Source: Bacillota bacterium (GTDB lineage Bacteria; Bacillota_A; Clostridia; Lachnospirales; Lachnospiraceae). From it: a stretch of DNA of 64,000 bases. Position 1 is the stretch's first letter. Each line of letters begins with the position of its first letter. This document shows, one piece after another, positions 18,200 through 25,698 of this stretch. The position numbers were made by a program, and so were the translations under genes. The stretch spans positions 248,001 through 312,000 of the forward strand of contig JAEYMU010000057.1 in NCBI GenBank assembly GCA_023407175.1. Reading direction: 5' to 3'. The notes beneath the pieces were generated by a model. It did not search any database. It was given only the letters and a program-made list of their open reading frames with translations, and was not told the origin of the DNA.

Positions 18200-18221
18200 A
18201 CTGGTATGTTGTCATACAAGT
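18200..18221. promoter_or_regulatory. Putative GntR operator upstream of the aminotransferase operon
   Basis: An imperfect palindrome centred on GTATGTTGTCATAC, ending TACAAGT and followed by TTATA. It is the second copy of the motif at 17064-17085 and sits just downstream of the predicted -10 element. Confidence 0.72.
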
Positions 18222-18259
18222 TATAATTGTAATTATTATAAATTATAGGAGTGTATATT

Positions 18260-19432
18260 ATGTTTGATTTTACATCCGAGTTAGCCAGAAATTATCCCGA
18301 ATCCGGTATCAGAAAAATGTTTACCCTGGCAGCTGATTATACCGGTGTGATTAACCTGTGTAACGGTGAACCAAATTTTGATACGCCGGAGCATATTATT
18401 GATGGCGCCATCAAAGCACTAAAGGAGAAAAAGACCCGTTACGGCAATGAAAGCGGTCTTCCTTCTTTAAAGGAGGCCATCGCCCTGAAGTATACAAAGC
18501 AATTTGGCCGCTCCTTCTCCCCCAATGATGTTATGGTTTCTGCCGGAGGAGTGGAGGGAATTATACTGTCTCTTATGGCCGTGATAAATCCTGGGGATGA
18601 GGTTATTATTCCCGATCCGGCATATGTGTGCTATACTGGACAGGTACAGCTCTTAGGAGGCAAGGTCGTAAGAGTCCCGCTGCGGGAAGAGCATCAGTTC
18701 CGCCTTCAGCCCGAGGACCTGGAAGGAGCGATAACTGAAAGGACAAAGGCAATTATTCTAAATTACCCCAGCAATCCGGTGGGTGCGGTGCTGGATGCCG
18801 AGGATGCCCGCAGGCTTGCGCAGGTTATCCTGAAGTATAATATTATTGTTATCTCAGATGAAGTCTATGAAAAGATTATCTTTGATGGCAGAATACACTA
18901 CAGCCTGGCGCAGGTTCCTGGTATGGAGGACCGAGTACTGGTCGTTAACAGCTTCTCCAAGACCTATGCGATGACAGGCTGGCGTCTGGGCTATATCATA
19001 AGCTCCAACCAACAGATTATGAGCCGGATATCCAAGATGCAGCAGCCCCTGATTGCCTGTCTGCCCGTATTTATCATGGAGGCTGGAGCAGATGCATTAA
19101 ACGGCCCGCAGGATGCGGTGGAGGAAATGGTACGCCACTATACCAGAAGGCGCAATCTGATGCTTGATATCTTAAATAAGGTCCCCGGCTTTCAAGTATT
19201 TCAGACAGAAGGCACCTTCTGCGTATACATTAATATAAAGGCATACCCCATGAACTCGGAACGCTTCTGTGAGATGCTTTTGTCCAAAACCAGGGTACTT
19301 ACTGTTCCCGGCACCGCCTTCGGTGAGAACGGAGAAGGCTATATCCGTATGTGTTTTGCCAATTCGGATGAAAATATTACCCTGGGTGCAACCCGAATTA
19401 AAAACTATCTGGAGGAAGTAAAGCTTGTATAA
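18260..19432 (+). CDS. PLP-dependent aminotransferase, class I/II
   Basis: A 390-residue fold-type I aminotransferase close to the aspartate aminotransferase group: LNYPSNPVGAVL, ISDEVYEKI for the PLP ring Asp, SFSKTYAMTGWRLGY with the PLP lysine, and a C-terminal Arg region (GYIRMCFANS). ATG 18260 has AGGAG upstream. First gene of the divergent unit that shares an operator motif with the ECF operon, and overlapping the dehydrogenase gene by 8 bases. Together they could turn an amino acid into its 2-oxo acid and then a hydroxy acid; the substrate is unknown. Confidence 0.9.
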   Translation: MFDFTSELARNYPESGIRKMFTLAADYTGVINLCNGEPNFDTPEHIIDGAIKALKEKKTRYGNESGLPSLKEAIALKYTKQFGRSFSPNDVMVSAGGVEGIILSLMAVINPGDEVIIPDPAYVCYTGQVQLLGGKVVRVPLREEHQFRLQPEDLEGAITERTKAIILNYPSNPVGAVLDAEDARRLAQVILKYNIIVISDEVYEKIIFDGRIHYSLAQVPGMEDRVLVVNSFSKTYAMTGWRLGYIISSNQQIMSRISKMQQPLIACLPVFIMEAGADALNGPQDAVEEMVRHYTRRRNLMLDILNKVPGFQVFQTEGTFCVYINIKAYPMNSERFCEMLLSKTRVLTVPGTAFGENGEGYIRMCFANSDENITLGATRIKNYLEEVKLV

Positions 19433-20378
19433 ACCAAATATATTATTCACCTTTCAATTTGGTGCTGAAAATATGCACAAGGTGGCAGAACTGGGCTATG
19501 AGGTCACCTATCTGCCTGAGGAGACTTTAACCAGTGCGGCCCTAAGCCTTCCCTATGAGATCATGGTCTGCTATAATCCGTTCAAAAGAATTGATATTAC
19601 TGCTCTTCCATCCCTTCGGCTGATCCAGTTGGTCAGCAAGGGTATCAATCATGTCCCCAGGGAAGTAATCGAGGCGGGAAATATCCAGATCACGAATAAC
19701 GCCAATTCTACCTCCATTCCCATCGCGGAGCTGATTATCAGCTACCTGCTCCAGATATATAAGCAGGCTCCCCTATTCTATTCCCAAAAACAGGAGAAAA
19801 GGTGGACACCAAACCGGGACATTCTAGAGGTATACGGAAAAACTATAGGTTTTCTTGGGACCGGCAATATTGCTACCCAGGCTGCAAAGCGTCTAAAGGC
19901 CTTTGACGCGATCATCCTGGGGGTTAACCGGACCGGTCAGAATCCAAAGGAACACTTTGATAAGGTATATTCCATTCAGGCCCTGGAGGAGTTTTTGCCA
20001 AGATGTGATGTTGTTGTATCCACACTGCCGGATTTGCCGGATACCTGGCATCTTCTGAATGAGCGTACATTGGCTTTCATGAAGAGGGGCGCCAGCTTGA
20101 TTAATGTTTCCAGGGGAAGTATCATAGAGGAGGCGGCCCTGGTTGCCAAACTTAAGGAAGGCTACTTTCGCGGTGTCGCCCTGGATGTCTTTGAAAAAGA
20201 GCCTCTGTCACCGGACAGTCCCCTATGGTCCTTTGACAATGTTATCATTACACCACATAATGCCTTATATTCAGACTTATACGACACGCGGGTCTTTGAA
20301 ATGGTTTATGATAATTTAAAGCGCTATCTTAACCGGGAGCCGCTTTTAAATCTTGTAGATTTTGAAAAAGGCTATTGA
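19425..20378 (+). CDS. D-isomer-specific 2-hydroxyacid dehydrogenase
   Basis: The 317-residue protein has the NAD-binding GTGNIA (in IGFLGTGNIATQAAKRLKA, residues about 142-160), the catalytic Arg in INVSRGSIIEEAAL, Glu in FEKEPL and His in ITPHNALY. These enzymes reduce 2-oxo acids to D-hydroxy acids. The start is TTG 19425, nine bases after GGAGG, overlapping the aminotransferase stop. The pairing suggests a transaminate-then-reduce sequence. Confidence 0.88.
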   Translation: MYKPNILFTFQFGAENMHKVAELGYEVTYLPEETLTSAALSLPYEIMVCYNPFKRIDITALPSLRLIQLVSKGINHVPREVIEAGNIQITNNANSTSIPIAELIISYLLQIYKQAPLFYSQKQEKRWTPNRDILEVYGKTIGFLGTGNIATQAAKRLKAFDAIILGVNRTGQNPKEHFDKVYSIQALEEFLPRCDVVVSTLPDLPDTWHLLNERTLAFMKRGASLINVSRGSIIEEAALVAKLKEGYFRGVALDVFEKEPLSPDSPLWSFDNVIITPHNALYSDLYDTRVFEMVYDNLKRYLNREPLLNLVDFEKGY

Positions 20379-20395
20379 TAAGGAGGAGAACAGCT

Positions 20396-21286
20396 ATGAA
20401 GATATTAAATATGGGTTCCGCCAATCTGGATCATGTATATCAGGTAAGACATTTTATTCAGCCGGGAGAGACGGATGCTGCCCTGGATTATACTATCTTT
20501 CCCGGAGGAAAGGGATTGAATCAGTCAATTGCAATCGCAAGAGCAGGCGGACAGGCCTTCCATACCGGAGCCTTCGGAGAAGGCAGCCGGCTGCTGAAGG
20601 AGTGTCTGACTGCTTCCGGAGTTGATATTTCCTATGCAAAGGATACGAGTATCAGCCAGGGTCACGCAATTATCCAGGTAAACCGTCAGGGGGAGAACTG
20701 CATCATTATCTATGCCGGCTCCAATCATGAGCTTAATCAGAAATACATTGATCAGGTACTTTCCCGCTTTGGCGCCGATACGCTTCTGGTATTGCAAAAT
20801 GAGATCAATCATCTGGATTATATCATAGAGAAAGCCCATGAGCTTGGTATGAAAATCCTCCTAAATCCCTCGCCGATGGATGAGCACATGCAAAAAACGG
20901 ATTTTAACAAGGTAACCTGGCTTATTCTAAATGAGATTGAGGGAGAAGGAATCACCGGATACCAAAGCCATGAGGAAATTCTTAGGGAGCTGCATACGAG
21001 ATATCCGGTCACCAATATTGTATTGACCTTGGGAAAAAAGGGGTGCCTATGTATCTGTGACGGTAATCAAATCAGCCAGAAATCCTATCCTGTAGAGGCT
21101 ATTGATACAACTGCCGCAGGCGATACCTTTACCGGGTATCTGGTCGCCTGCATCGCAGAAGAAACACCCATCGCAAACGCTTTGGCATATGCAAGTGCCG
21201 CAGCGGCAATCAGTGTTACAAGAAAAGGAGCCTCCTCCAGTGTGCCTTACCGGAAAGAGGTGGAGGAATTTCTAAAGAGCCGTTAA
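20396..21286 (+). CDS. Ribokinase-like PfkB kinase
   Basis: A 296-residue sugar kinase with the ribokinase N-terminal GGKGLNQSIAIARAG (residues 37-51) and the catalytic DTTAAGDTFTG (237-247, Asp243), the form typical of RbsK. It would phosphorylate ribose released by the nucleoside hydrolase of the divergent operon, giving ribose-5-phosphate; that link is inferred. ATG 20396 has AGGAGGAG upstream and a 17-base gap from the dehydrogenase. Longer in-frame starts overlap the preceding gene and are not needed. Confidence 0.88.
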   Translation: MKILNMGSANLDHVYQVRHFIQPGETDAALDYTIFPGGKGLNQSIAIARAGGQAFHTGAFGEGSRLLKECLTASGVDISYAKDTSISQGHAIIQVNRQGENCIIIYAGSNHELNQKYIDQVLSRFGADTLLVLQNEINHLDYIIEKAHELGMKILLNPSPMDEHMQKTDFNKVTWLILNEIEGEGITGYQSHEEILRELHTRYPVTNIVLTLGKKGCLCICDGNQISQKSYPVEAIDTTAAGDTFTGYLVACIAEETPIANALAYASAAAAISVTRKGASSSVPYRKEVEEFLKSR

Positions 21287-21288
21287 GA

Positions 21289-21317
21289 GAAGGTAACAGG
21301 TCTGACCTGTCTCCTTC
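21289..21317 (+). repeat. Hairpin after the ribokinase-like gene
   Basis: GAAGG-TA-ACAGGTC and GACCTGT-CT-CCTTC form a two-part stem right after the stop codon. There is no U-run, so it is not a textbook terminator, but its position suggests 3' end formation or protection of the operon mRNA. Confidence 0.5.
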
Positions 21318-21359
21318 CCCGCAAGTCTGACCCGTTATCGAAGCATTTTTTAATCATGA

Positions 21360-21388
21360 TTGACATTACCTTCTAAATAAGTTATATT
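21360..21388 (+). promoter_or_regulatory. Promoter of purE
   Basis: TTGACA (21360-21365) and TATATT (21383-21388) with an ideal 17-base spacer, 33 bases before the purE start. It gives purE its own transcript. Confidence 0.85.
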
Positions 21389-21421
21389 TAGACACAAATT
21401 AATATTTGAAGGAGACCGTCT

Positions 21422-21916
21422 ATGAGTAGAAAAGTTGCTATTATTATGGGCAGTGACAGTGATCTTCCCATCTTAAAGGGGGCTATCCATACATTAAAGA
21501 GCTTTGAAATTGAATTTGAGGTACATGTTATGAGCGCCCACCGTACACCGAAGCAGGCCTGTGAATTCTCCGCAAAGGCGAAAGAAAATGGCTTTGGTGT
21601 TATTATCTGTGCAGCAGGGAAGGCCGCACATCTTGCCGGAGTTATCGCAGCCCACACCACCCTTCCTGTCATTGGCATCCCAATTAAGTCCTCTACTCTG
21701 GATGGTCTGGATGCACTGCTTTCCACCGTTCAAATGCCCAAGGGTATCCCGGTTGCGACGGTGGCAATTGACGGAGCTGATAATGCAGCAATTCTGGCCG
21801 CACAAATACTTGGCGTCGCTGATGAAGAAATCAGCAAAAAGCTGGAGCAGTTTAAGCTTGATATGACTGAAGAGGTCCTTGCCAAGGACACAAAGCTTCA
21901 ATCTGAGGTCTGGTAA
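21422..21916 (+). CDS. purE: 5-(carboxyamino)imidazole ribonucleotide mutase
   Basis: PurE moves the carboxyl group in the sixth step of purine synthesis. The 164-residue protein has the N-terminal MGSDSDLPIL, VMSAHRTPKQ and a GKAAHLAGVIA loop, matching the family along its length. GAAGGAG precedes ATG 21422. It stands alone with its own promoter and terminator; no other pur gene is in the window, so the rest of the pathway is elsewhere. Adjacency to the ribose-processing cluster may be coincidental. Confidence 0.93.
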   Translation: MSRKVAIIMGSDSDLPILKGAIHTLKSFEIEFEVHVMSAHRTPKQACEFSAKAKENGFGVIICAAGKAAHLAGVIAAHTTLPVIGIPIKSSTLDGLDALLSTVQMPKGIPVATVAIDGADNAAILAAQILGVADEEISKKLEQFKLDMTEEVLAKDTKLQSEVW

Positions 21917-21926
21917 TCCGATTAAA

Positions 21927-21958
21927 ATGCCGGTAGGAATTCCTGCCGGCATCTTTTA
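21927..21958 (+). terminator. Terminator of purE
   Basis: ATGCCGGTAGGAATTCCTGC folds with CGGCAT into a near-perfect palindromic stem, followed by CTTTTATTT. Confidence 0.85.
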
Positions 21959-22014
21959 TTTATAAGACTTTTTATAACTATTTACAATTTCTTGTAGCCA
22001 ATGTCTTTAAATAG

Positions 22015-22053
22015 ATTTCGCCTGATAGGATGTTTGAATCAGGCGAAATTTTC
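22015..22053 (+). terminator. Second terminator-like hairpin
   Basis: ATTTCGCCTGAT pairs perfectly with ATCAGGCGAAAT around an 11-base loop, followed by TTTTC. It lies about 60 bases after the purE terminator and before the promoter at 22112. The remaining bases of this gap show nothing else. Confidence 0.65.
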
Positions 22054-22111
22054 GATAATATCAAAATTTAGATAATTATAAAAAAATTCATCTAAATTTC
22101 CAATTAATCCC

Positions 22112-22141
22112 TTGACAAAAACAGGAATTATGACATATTAT
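22112..22141 (+). promoter_or_regulatory. Promoter of the helix-turn-helix gene
   Basis: TTGACA (22112-22117) and TATTAT (22136-22141) with an 18-base spacer, about 85 bases upstream of the next gene. Confidence 0.75.
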
Positions 22142-22224
22142 GTAAATACGCAAACCGGTTGCATAACTTAAAAACTGTAAATTTCAGAAGGTACAGCAAT
22201 ACAAGGAGGTAATAAATAAGCTCT

Positions 22225-22635
22225 ATGATTATGTGTGAAATACATTCTTTATTGGAACGTTCTTTTTCTGACGGCTTTACAATAGAAGGCTTAAGTAAAG
22301 CAACAAATATATCAGTTGAGTTAATAGATCGTTGCTATCATGGTGAAAATTTGGTGGAGGAAGATTTACACACTCTTACCTATCTTCTTGTTTTTTTGAC
22401 ACAATTATATTGTTGCGATACAGCAGACAGTTCATATTTGCAAAATATCGTTACAGTAATCTGTGACTATTTTATGATACCATTAAGTACAATTGCAAAA
22501 TATATGAATTTGAGTGCGGAGCAATTAAGTGTTTTTCTTGATAACCCGGAGCATGATACAAATGCATATAATTTATCTTTAAAATTGATGCATTTATTTA
22601 CAACATTGGTGCGTGATAAAAGACATTCTGTTTAA
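22225..22635 (+). CDS. Small HTH-like protein, unknown role
   Basis: A 136-residue protein with two helix-turn-helix-like stretches (FTIEGLSKATNISVELIDRC near residues 18-37 and IPLSTIAKYMNLSAEQLSVF near 93-112), so a DNA-binding role is plausible. The base composition is much more AT-rich than the flanking genes. The only good ribosome binding site, AGGAGG, is 15 bases before ATG 22225, which is unusually far; a non-standard ATA start would fit the spacing, but I would not assert it. The neighbouring fragment and local composition suggest acquired DNA. No specific family recognised. Confidence 0.6.
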   Translation: MIMCEIHSLLERSFSDGFTIEGLSKATNISVELIDRCYHGENLVEEDLHTLTYLLVFLTQLYCCDTADSSYLQNIVTVICDYFMIPLSTIAKYMNLSAEQLSVFLDNPEHDTNAYNLSLKLMHLFTTLVRDKRHSV

Positions 22636-22682
22636 ATTTATGTTATCGTTTTTCTTGACTATTTAGCCTTGCAGAAGGTTCA

Positions 22683-23021
22683 GTGACAGAAATTCCCCTT
22701 TATGCAGCTAAAGAGAGTAAAGCGGGAGTTATTCAACCATATACTCTTACTCAGGTGGCAACATTGACTATTAGTCTCTCAGATACTGTAGCTGTCTTTG
22801 TATTTAAACCATCATCTATCGGTATTGGATTGTTGACATTAGGATTCACAGGAAATTTTAATACATATCTTAGCGGTATAAAATATGGATATAATACTTA
22901 TGTACTTCCAGTAATGAGTGGTGGCGTTTCAGCCCCTTCCAAAGGGACAGGTTCTCTTTCCGGAACATATACAGTAATTGGTTATGAAAGTATTCCTATT
23001 TTGGAAGCCTTTGCTTGGTAA
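22683..23021 (+). pseudogene. Fragment of a larger protein, or orphan small protein
   Basis: A 112-codon reading frame beginning at GTG 22683 with weak AGAAGG upstream. The in-frame stop is only 27 bases upstream, so a longer protein is not possible as the sequence stands. The product is rich in Gly, Ser, Thr and Tyr and looks like the C-terminal beta-rich part of a surface or tail-type protein. It is AT-rich like the gene before it and ends at a strong terminator. I do not recognise a family; a decayed 3' end of a foreign gene is the simplest reading. Confidence 0.4.
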
Positions 23022-23044
23022 AGTTGTAATAATAAAGGTATAGT

Positions 23045-23073
23045 AAAAGGGCTTTCATCGTGAAAGCCCTTTT
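23045..23073. terminator. Strong bidirectional terminator
   Basis: AAAAGGGCTTTCA and TGAAAGCCCTTTT form a perfect 13-pair stem with a TCG loop. It can terminate on the plus strand after the fragment and on the minus strand after the histidine kinase gene. Confidence 0.85.
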
Positions 23074-23197
23074 ATATATTTACCCTTCTACATGTGAATC
23101 CTTGACATTGAAGCAAACCTTTTTGCTTGTGTAAAAAATTCCTTGGATGTAAATAATGCAGGCTTTTGCCACCTGAATTATATTTTTTTATTGCTCC

Positions 23198-24763
23198 TCA
23201 ATCCATACCATGCTCCGGTCCTCGGTCTGTCTGAAAAGACAGCCAGAACTCCACTCCGTTCTCCTTATTTCTCACCCCGTATTTACCATGATGGGCATTC
23301 ATAATGGAACGTACGATGTATAGCCCCAGTCCAATATTATTCTGGGAAGTCCTTTTTCTTGATTTATCCTCCCGGTAGAAGCTGTTCCATATTTTATCCA
23401 TATGCTCCTCATCAATATGGGAGCCCTCGTTGTATACAGTTAGGATAACCTCATCCCCCTCGGGTTTGATCCTGATAATAATTTTATGTCCTTTTTTTGT
23501 ATAGCTGATGGCATTTGCAATATAATTATTCAGGGCCACCTCCATATATAAGGGGTCGGCAATGATCACAGGGCAGGGTTGTGAATAGAATTCGCCCACA
23601 ATCTCCTTATGCTCCATCAGCAGCTTATTCTTCCTGTAAATCCTTTCGGCAAGCTCCATCGGATTAATTTTCTCCATATTAAGGTTCAGCAGCCGATTTT
23701 CAAAATCGGACAGATTCAGAAGATTTTTAATTAAGATATCCATTTTTTTGGTCTCATCCTGAATCGTTTCGTAATAAAAGGCTTTATCGATGCCGGGAAT
23801 ATCATTACTTAACATCTCGGTATATCCGGCCAGTATTGCCAAGGGTGTCTTGAGCTCATGGGAGATATTGGCAATGAGCTCTTTTCTCTGCTCATCCACC
23901 TCACTCATATACTTATTATCGATTTCAAGCTTCTTATTTGCCTCCTGCAGGCTCTGTATGTTCCTTTCCAGCCGGTCGGACATATTATTGATATTCCTTG
24001 CCAGGCTCCCGATCTCATCCTTGCGGTTGATGTCCCTGGAACGAAGAGAAAAATCCAGGTTGGATATCTTTATCGCCACCTTATTGATATCCTCAATCGG
24101 CTTTGTAAACTGTTTTGCAATTACATATACAATAAGACTTCCCATAATAATGGCAAAGCTTGAGATATAAAGCACAAACAGGTTGGTGCTTTTCATATCG
24201 GAGCTGATGGATTTTACGGAAAGCCGGATTACCAGATAATAGGTGTTTTCTCCCTGCACAATTTTACTAAGCAGGCGGATTCGGTCCCCATCCTTCATAT
24301 TGGTCTTGATTATAGTTGGCTCGTCCGCTTTGTAATAGCTCTTCGGATACTTTTCAAAATCGAAATCTGTAAAGTCAGAACGGAGATCCGATCTTGGATC
24401 GGCCTGTATATCTGCCTGCGGCATTGTATTCGGACTTAGCTTTTGATCTATCTGCGGATTTATTTGGCGTGCAATCTCGGGATTAAACGTACGATTGGAG
24501 TAAATAAGATTAAAATTTGTGTCTGTAAGGAGAATTTCCAGACTGTTATCAAATACCAGGGTACGGATGGCATATATAATATCCTCCTCTGTAGTCCCTG
24601 CCTGCTCCTGAATCTGCCGGTTAATATCCTTCATCATTTTTGTCTTTTGAAAGACATAATATTTCTCGGCAAGAAGGAAATTAGCCGCCATCTGAATTAT
24701 GAATAAAATCAAAAGTATTCCGCATATCGTTACTGTCAGTCTTGCCTTTATTGATTTAAACAT
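23198..24763 (-). CDS. Membrane sensor histidine kinase
   Basis: A 521-residue kinase: a membrane helix at residues 8-31, an extracellular sensing region to about 195, a second membrane helix (NLFVLYISSFAIIMGSLIVYVIA), a HAMP domain, then the H-box ELIANISHELKTPLAILAGY, N-box (NNYIANAISYTKKG) and G-box NIGLGLYIVRSIM. It overlaps the response regulator gene by 16 bases, so the two form one system. The extracellular part has a stretch of repeated Pro/Gln/Asp/Arg (about 115-130). Stimulus unknown. Confidence 0.93.
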   Translation of the reverse strand: MFKSIKARLTVTICGILLILFIIQMAANFLLAEKYYVFQKTKMMKDINRQIQEQAGTTEEDIIYAIRTLVFDNSLEILLTDTNFNLIYSNRTFNPEIARQINPQIDQKLSPNTMPQADIQADPRSDLRSDFTDFDFEKYPKSYYKADEPTIIKTNMKDGDRIRLLSKIVQGENTYYLVIRLSVKSISSDMKSTNLFVLYISSFAIIMGSLIVYVIAKQFTKPIEDINKVAIKISNLDFSLRSRDINRKDEIGSLARNINNMSDRLERNIQSLQEANKKLEIDNKYMSEVDEQRKELIANISHELKTPLAILAGYTEMLSNDIPGIDKAFYYETIQDETKKMDILIKNLLNLSDFENRLLNLNMEKINPMELAERIYRKNKLLMEHKEIVGEFYSQPCPVIIADPLYMEVALNNYIANAISYTKKGHKIIIRIKPEGDEVILTVYNEGSHIDEEHMDKIWNSFYREDKSRKRTSQNNIGLGLYIVRSIMNAHHGKYGVRNKENGVEFWLSFQTDRGPEHGMD

Positions 24764-25434
24764 GCACCCACCTCAAAGCGGTATCCCCTGCCGTGTATTG
24801 TTTTGATATAATCGGAGCCGATTTTTGCGCGCAGCTGCTTAATATGGGTATCAACAGTCCGCCCATCTCCAAAATAATCATAGTTCCATACATTATTCAA
24901 TATCTTTTCCCTCGACAAAACCGTATCAATATTTCCAACCATATAAATTAACAGGTCATATTCCTTGGGTGTAAGATAAATTCTCTCACCATTTACCTTC
25001 ACAATCATTCCAATCTTATCAATTGTTATATCTCCTATAGTTATAAGCTCGTTGGAATTATACCTGCAACGGTTTAGAACCGCTTCAATATGTGCCAGTA
25101 AAATAACCGGAGAAAAGGGCTTGGTAATATAATCATCCGCACCGTTCTTAAAGCCCAGCAGCTGATCGTATTCTTGGCTCTTTGCTGTGAGCATGATTAC
25201 AGGAACATGGGATACCTCCCTGATTTCCTTCAGTACCTCAAAGCCATCCTTATGTGGCATCATCACATCCAACAATATCAAATCCACCTTGTTAACACTG
25301 CAATAAAATATCTCCACGGCCTTTTTGCCGTCCTCCGCTTCCAGCACCTTATAGCCGCAGCTGGTCAGATAATCCTTAAGCATTCTGCGGATTCTGCCTT
25401 CATCCTCTGCAATCAGTATCGTTCCATTATTCAT
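24748..25434 (-). CDS. OmpR-family response regulator
   Basis: A 228-residue regulator with a receiver domain (acidic pocket AEDEG, phosphorylated Asp in LILLDVMMPHKDG, Lys in TKPF) and a C-terminal winged helix (LTPKEYDLL ... GDGRTVDTHIKQLRAKI). It partners the overlapping histidine kinase. AAGGAGG lies 13 bases before the ATG, slightly long. The target genes are not evident; the nearest upstream gene is the GH31 enzyme, which has its own terminator. Confidence 0.93.
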   Translation of the reverse strand: MNNGTILIAEDEGRIRRMLKDYLTSCGYKVLEAEDGKKAVEIFYCSVNKVDLILLDVMMPHKDGFEVLKEIREVSHVPVIMLTAKSQEYDQLLGFKNGADDYITKPFSPVILLAHIEAVLNRCRYNSNELITIGDITIDKIGMIVKVNGERIYLTPKEYDLLIYMVGNIDTVLSREKILNNVWNYDYFGDGRTVDTHIKQLRAKIGSDYIKTIHGRGYRFEVGACLNQ

Positions 25435-25636
25435 TTCTTCTGCTTTTCCTCCTTAGAATGATCGAACACTCTTATAATTCCAATACCTGGTACCGCTCTG
25501 CATAAATATCGCTTAATATAGAGCAGTACCATATATTACCCTGTCTTATACTTCTATTGTAACCTTGACTATGTGATGGAATTGTGATGAAAATGCGAAG
25601 ATTTCATATCCTGATTTATATCCTTACTTTTATAGC

Positions 25637-25671
25637 AAAAGGACAGGATATCATTTCCATACCCTGTCCTT
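25637..25671 (-). terminator. Terminator of the GH31 gene
   Basis: On the minus strand, AAGGACAGG and CCTGTCCTT form a nine-pair stem followed by TTTTGCTAT, 28 bases beyond the GH31 stop. Confidence 0.75.
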
Positions 25672-25698
25672 GAAAGCTTTTATTTTAAATTGCTGTAA

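Noticed and set aside
21289..21317. Rho-independent terminator after the ribokinase-like gene
   Set aside because: The hairpin is strong but there is no U-run directly behind it, so I listed it only as a hairpin.
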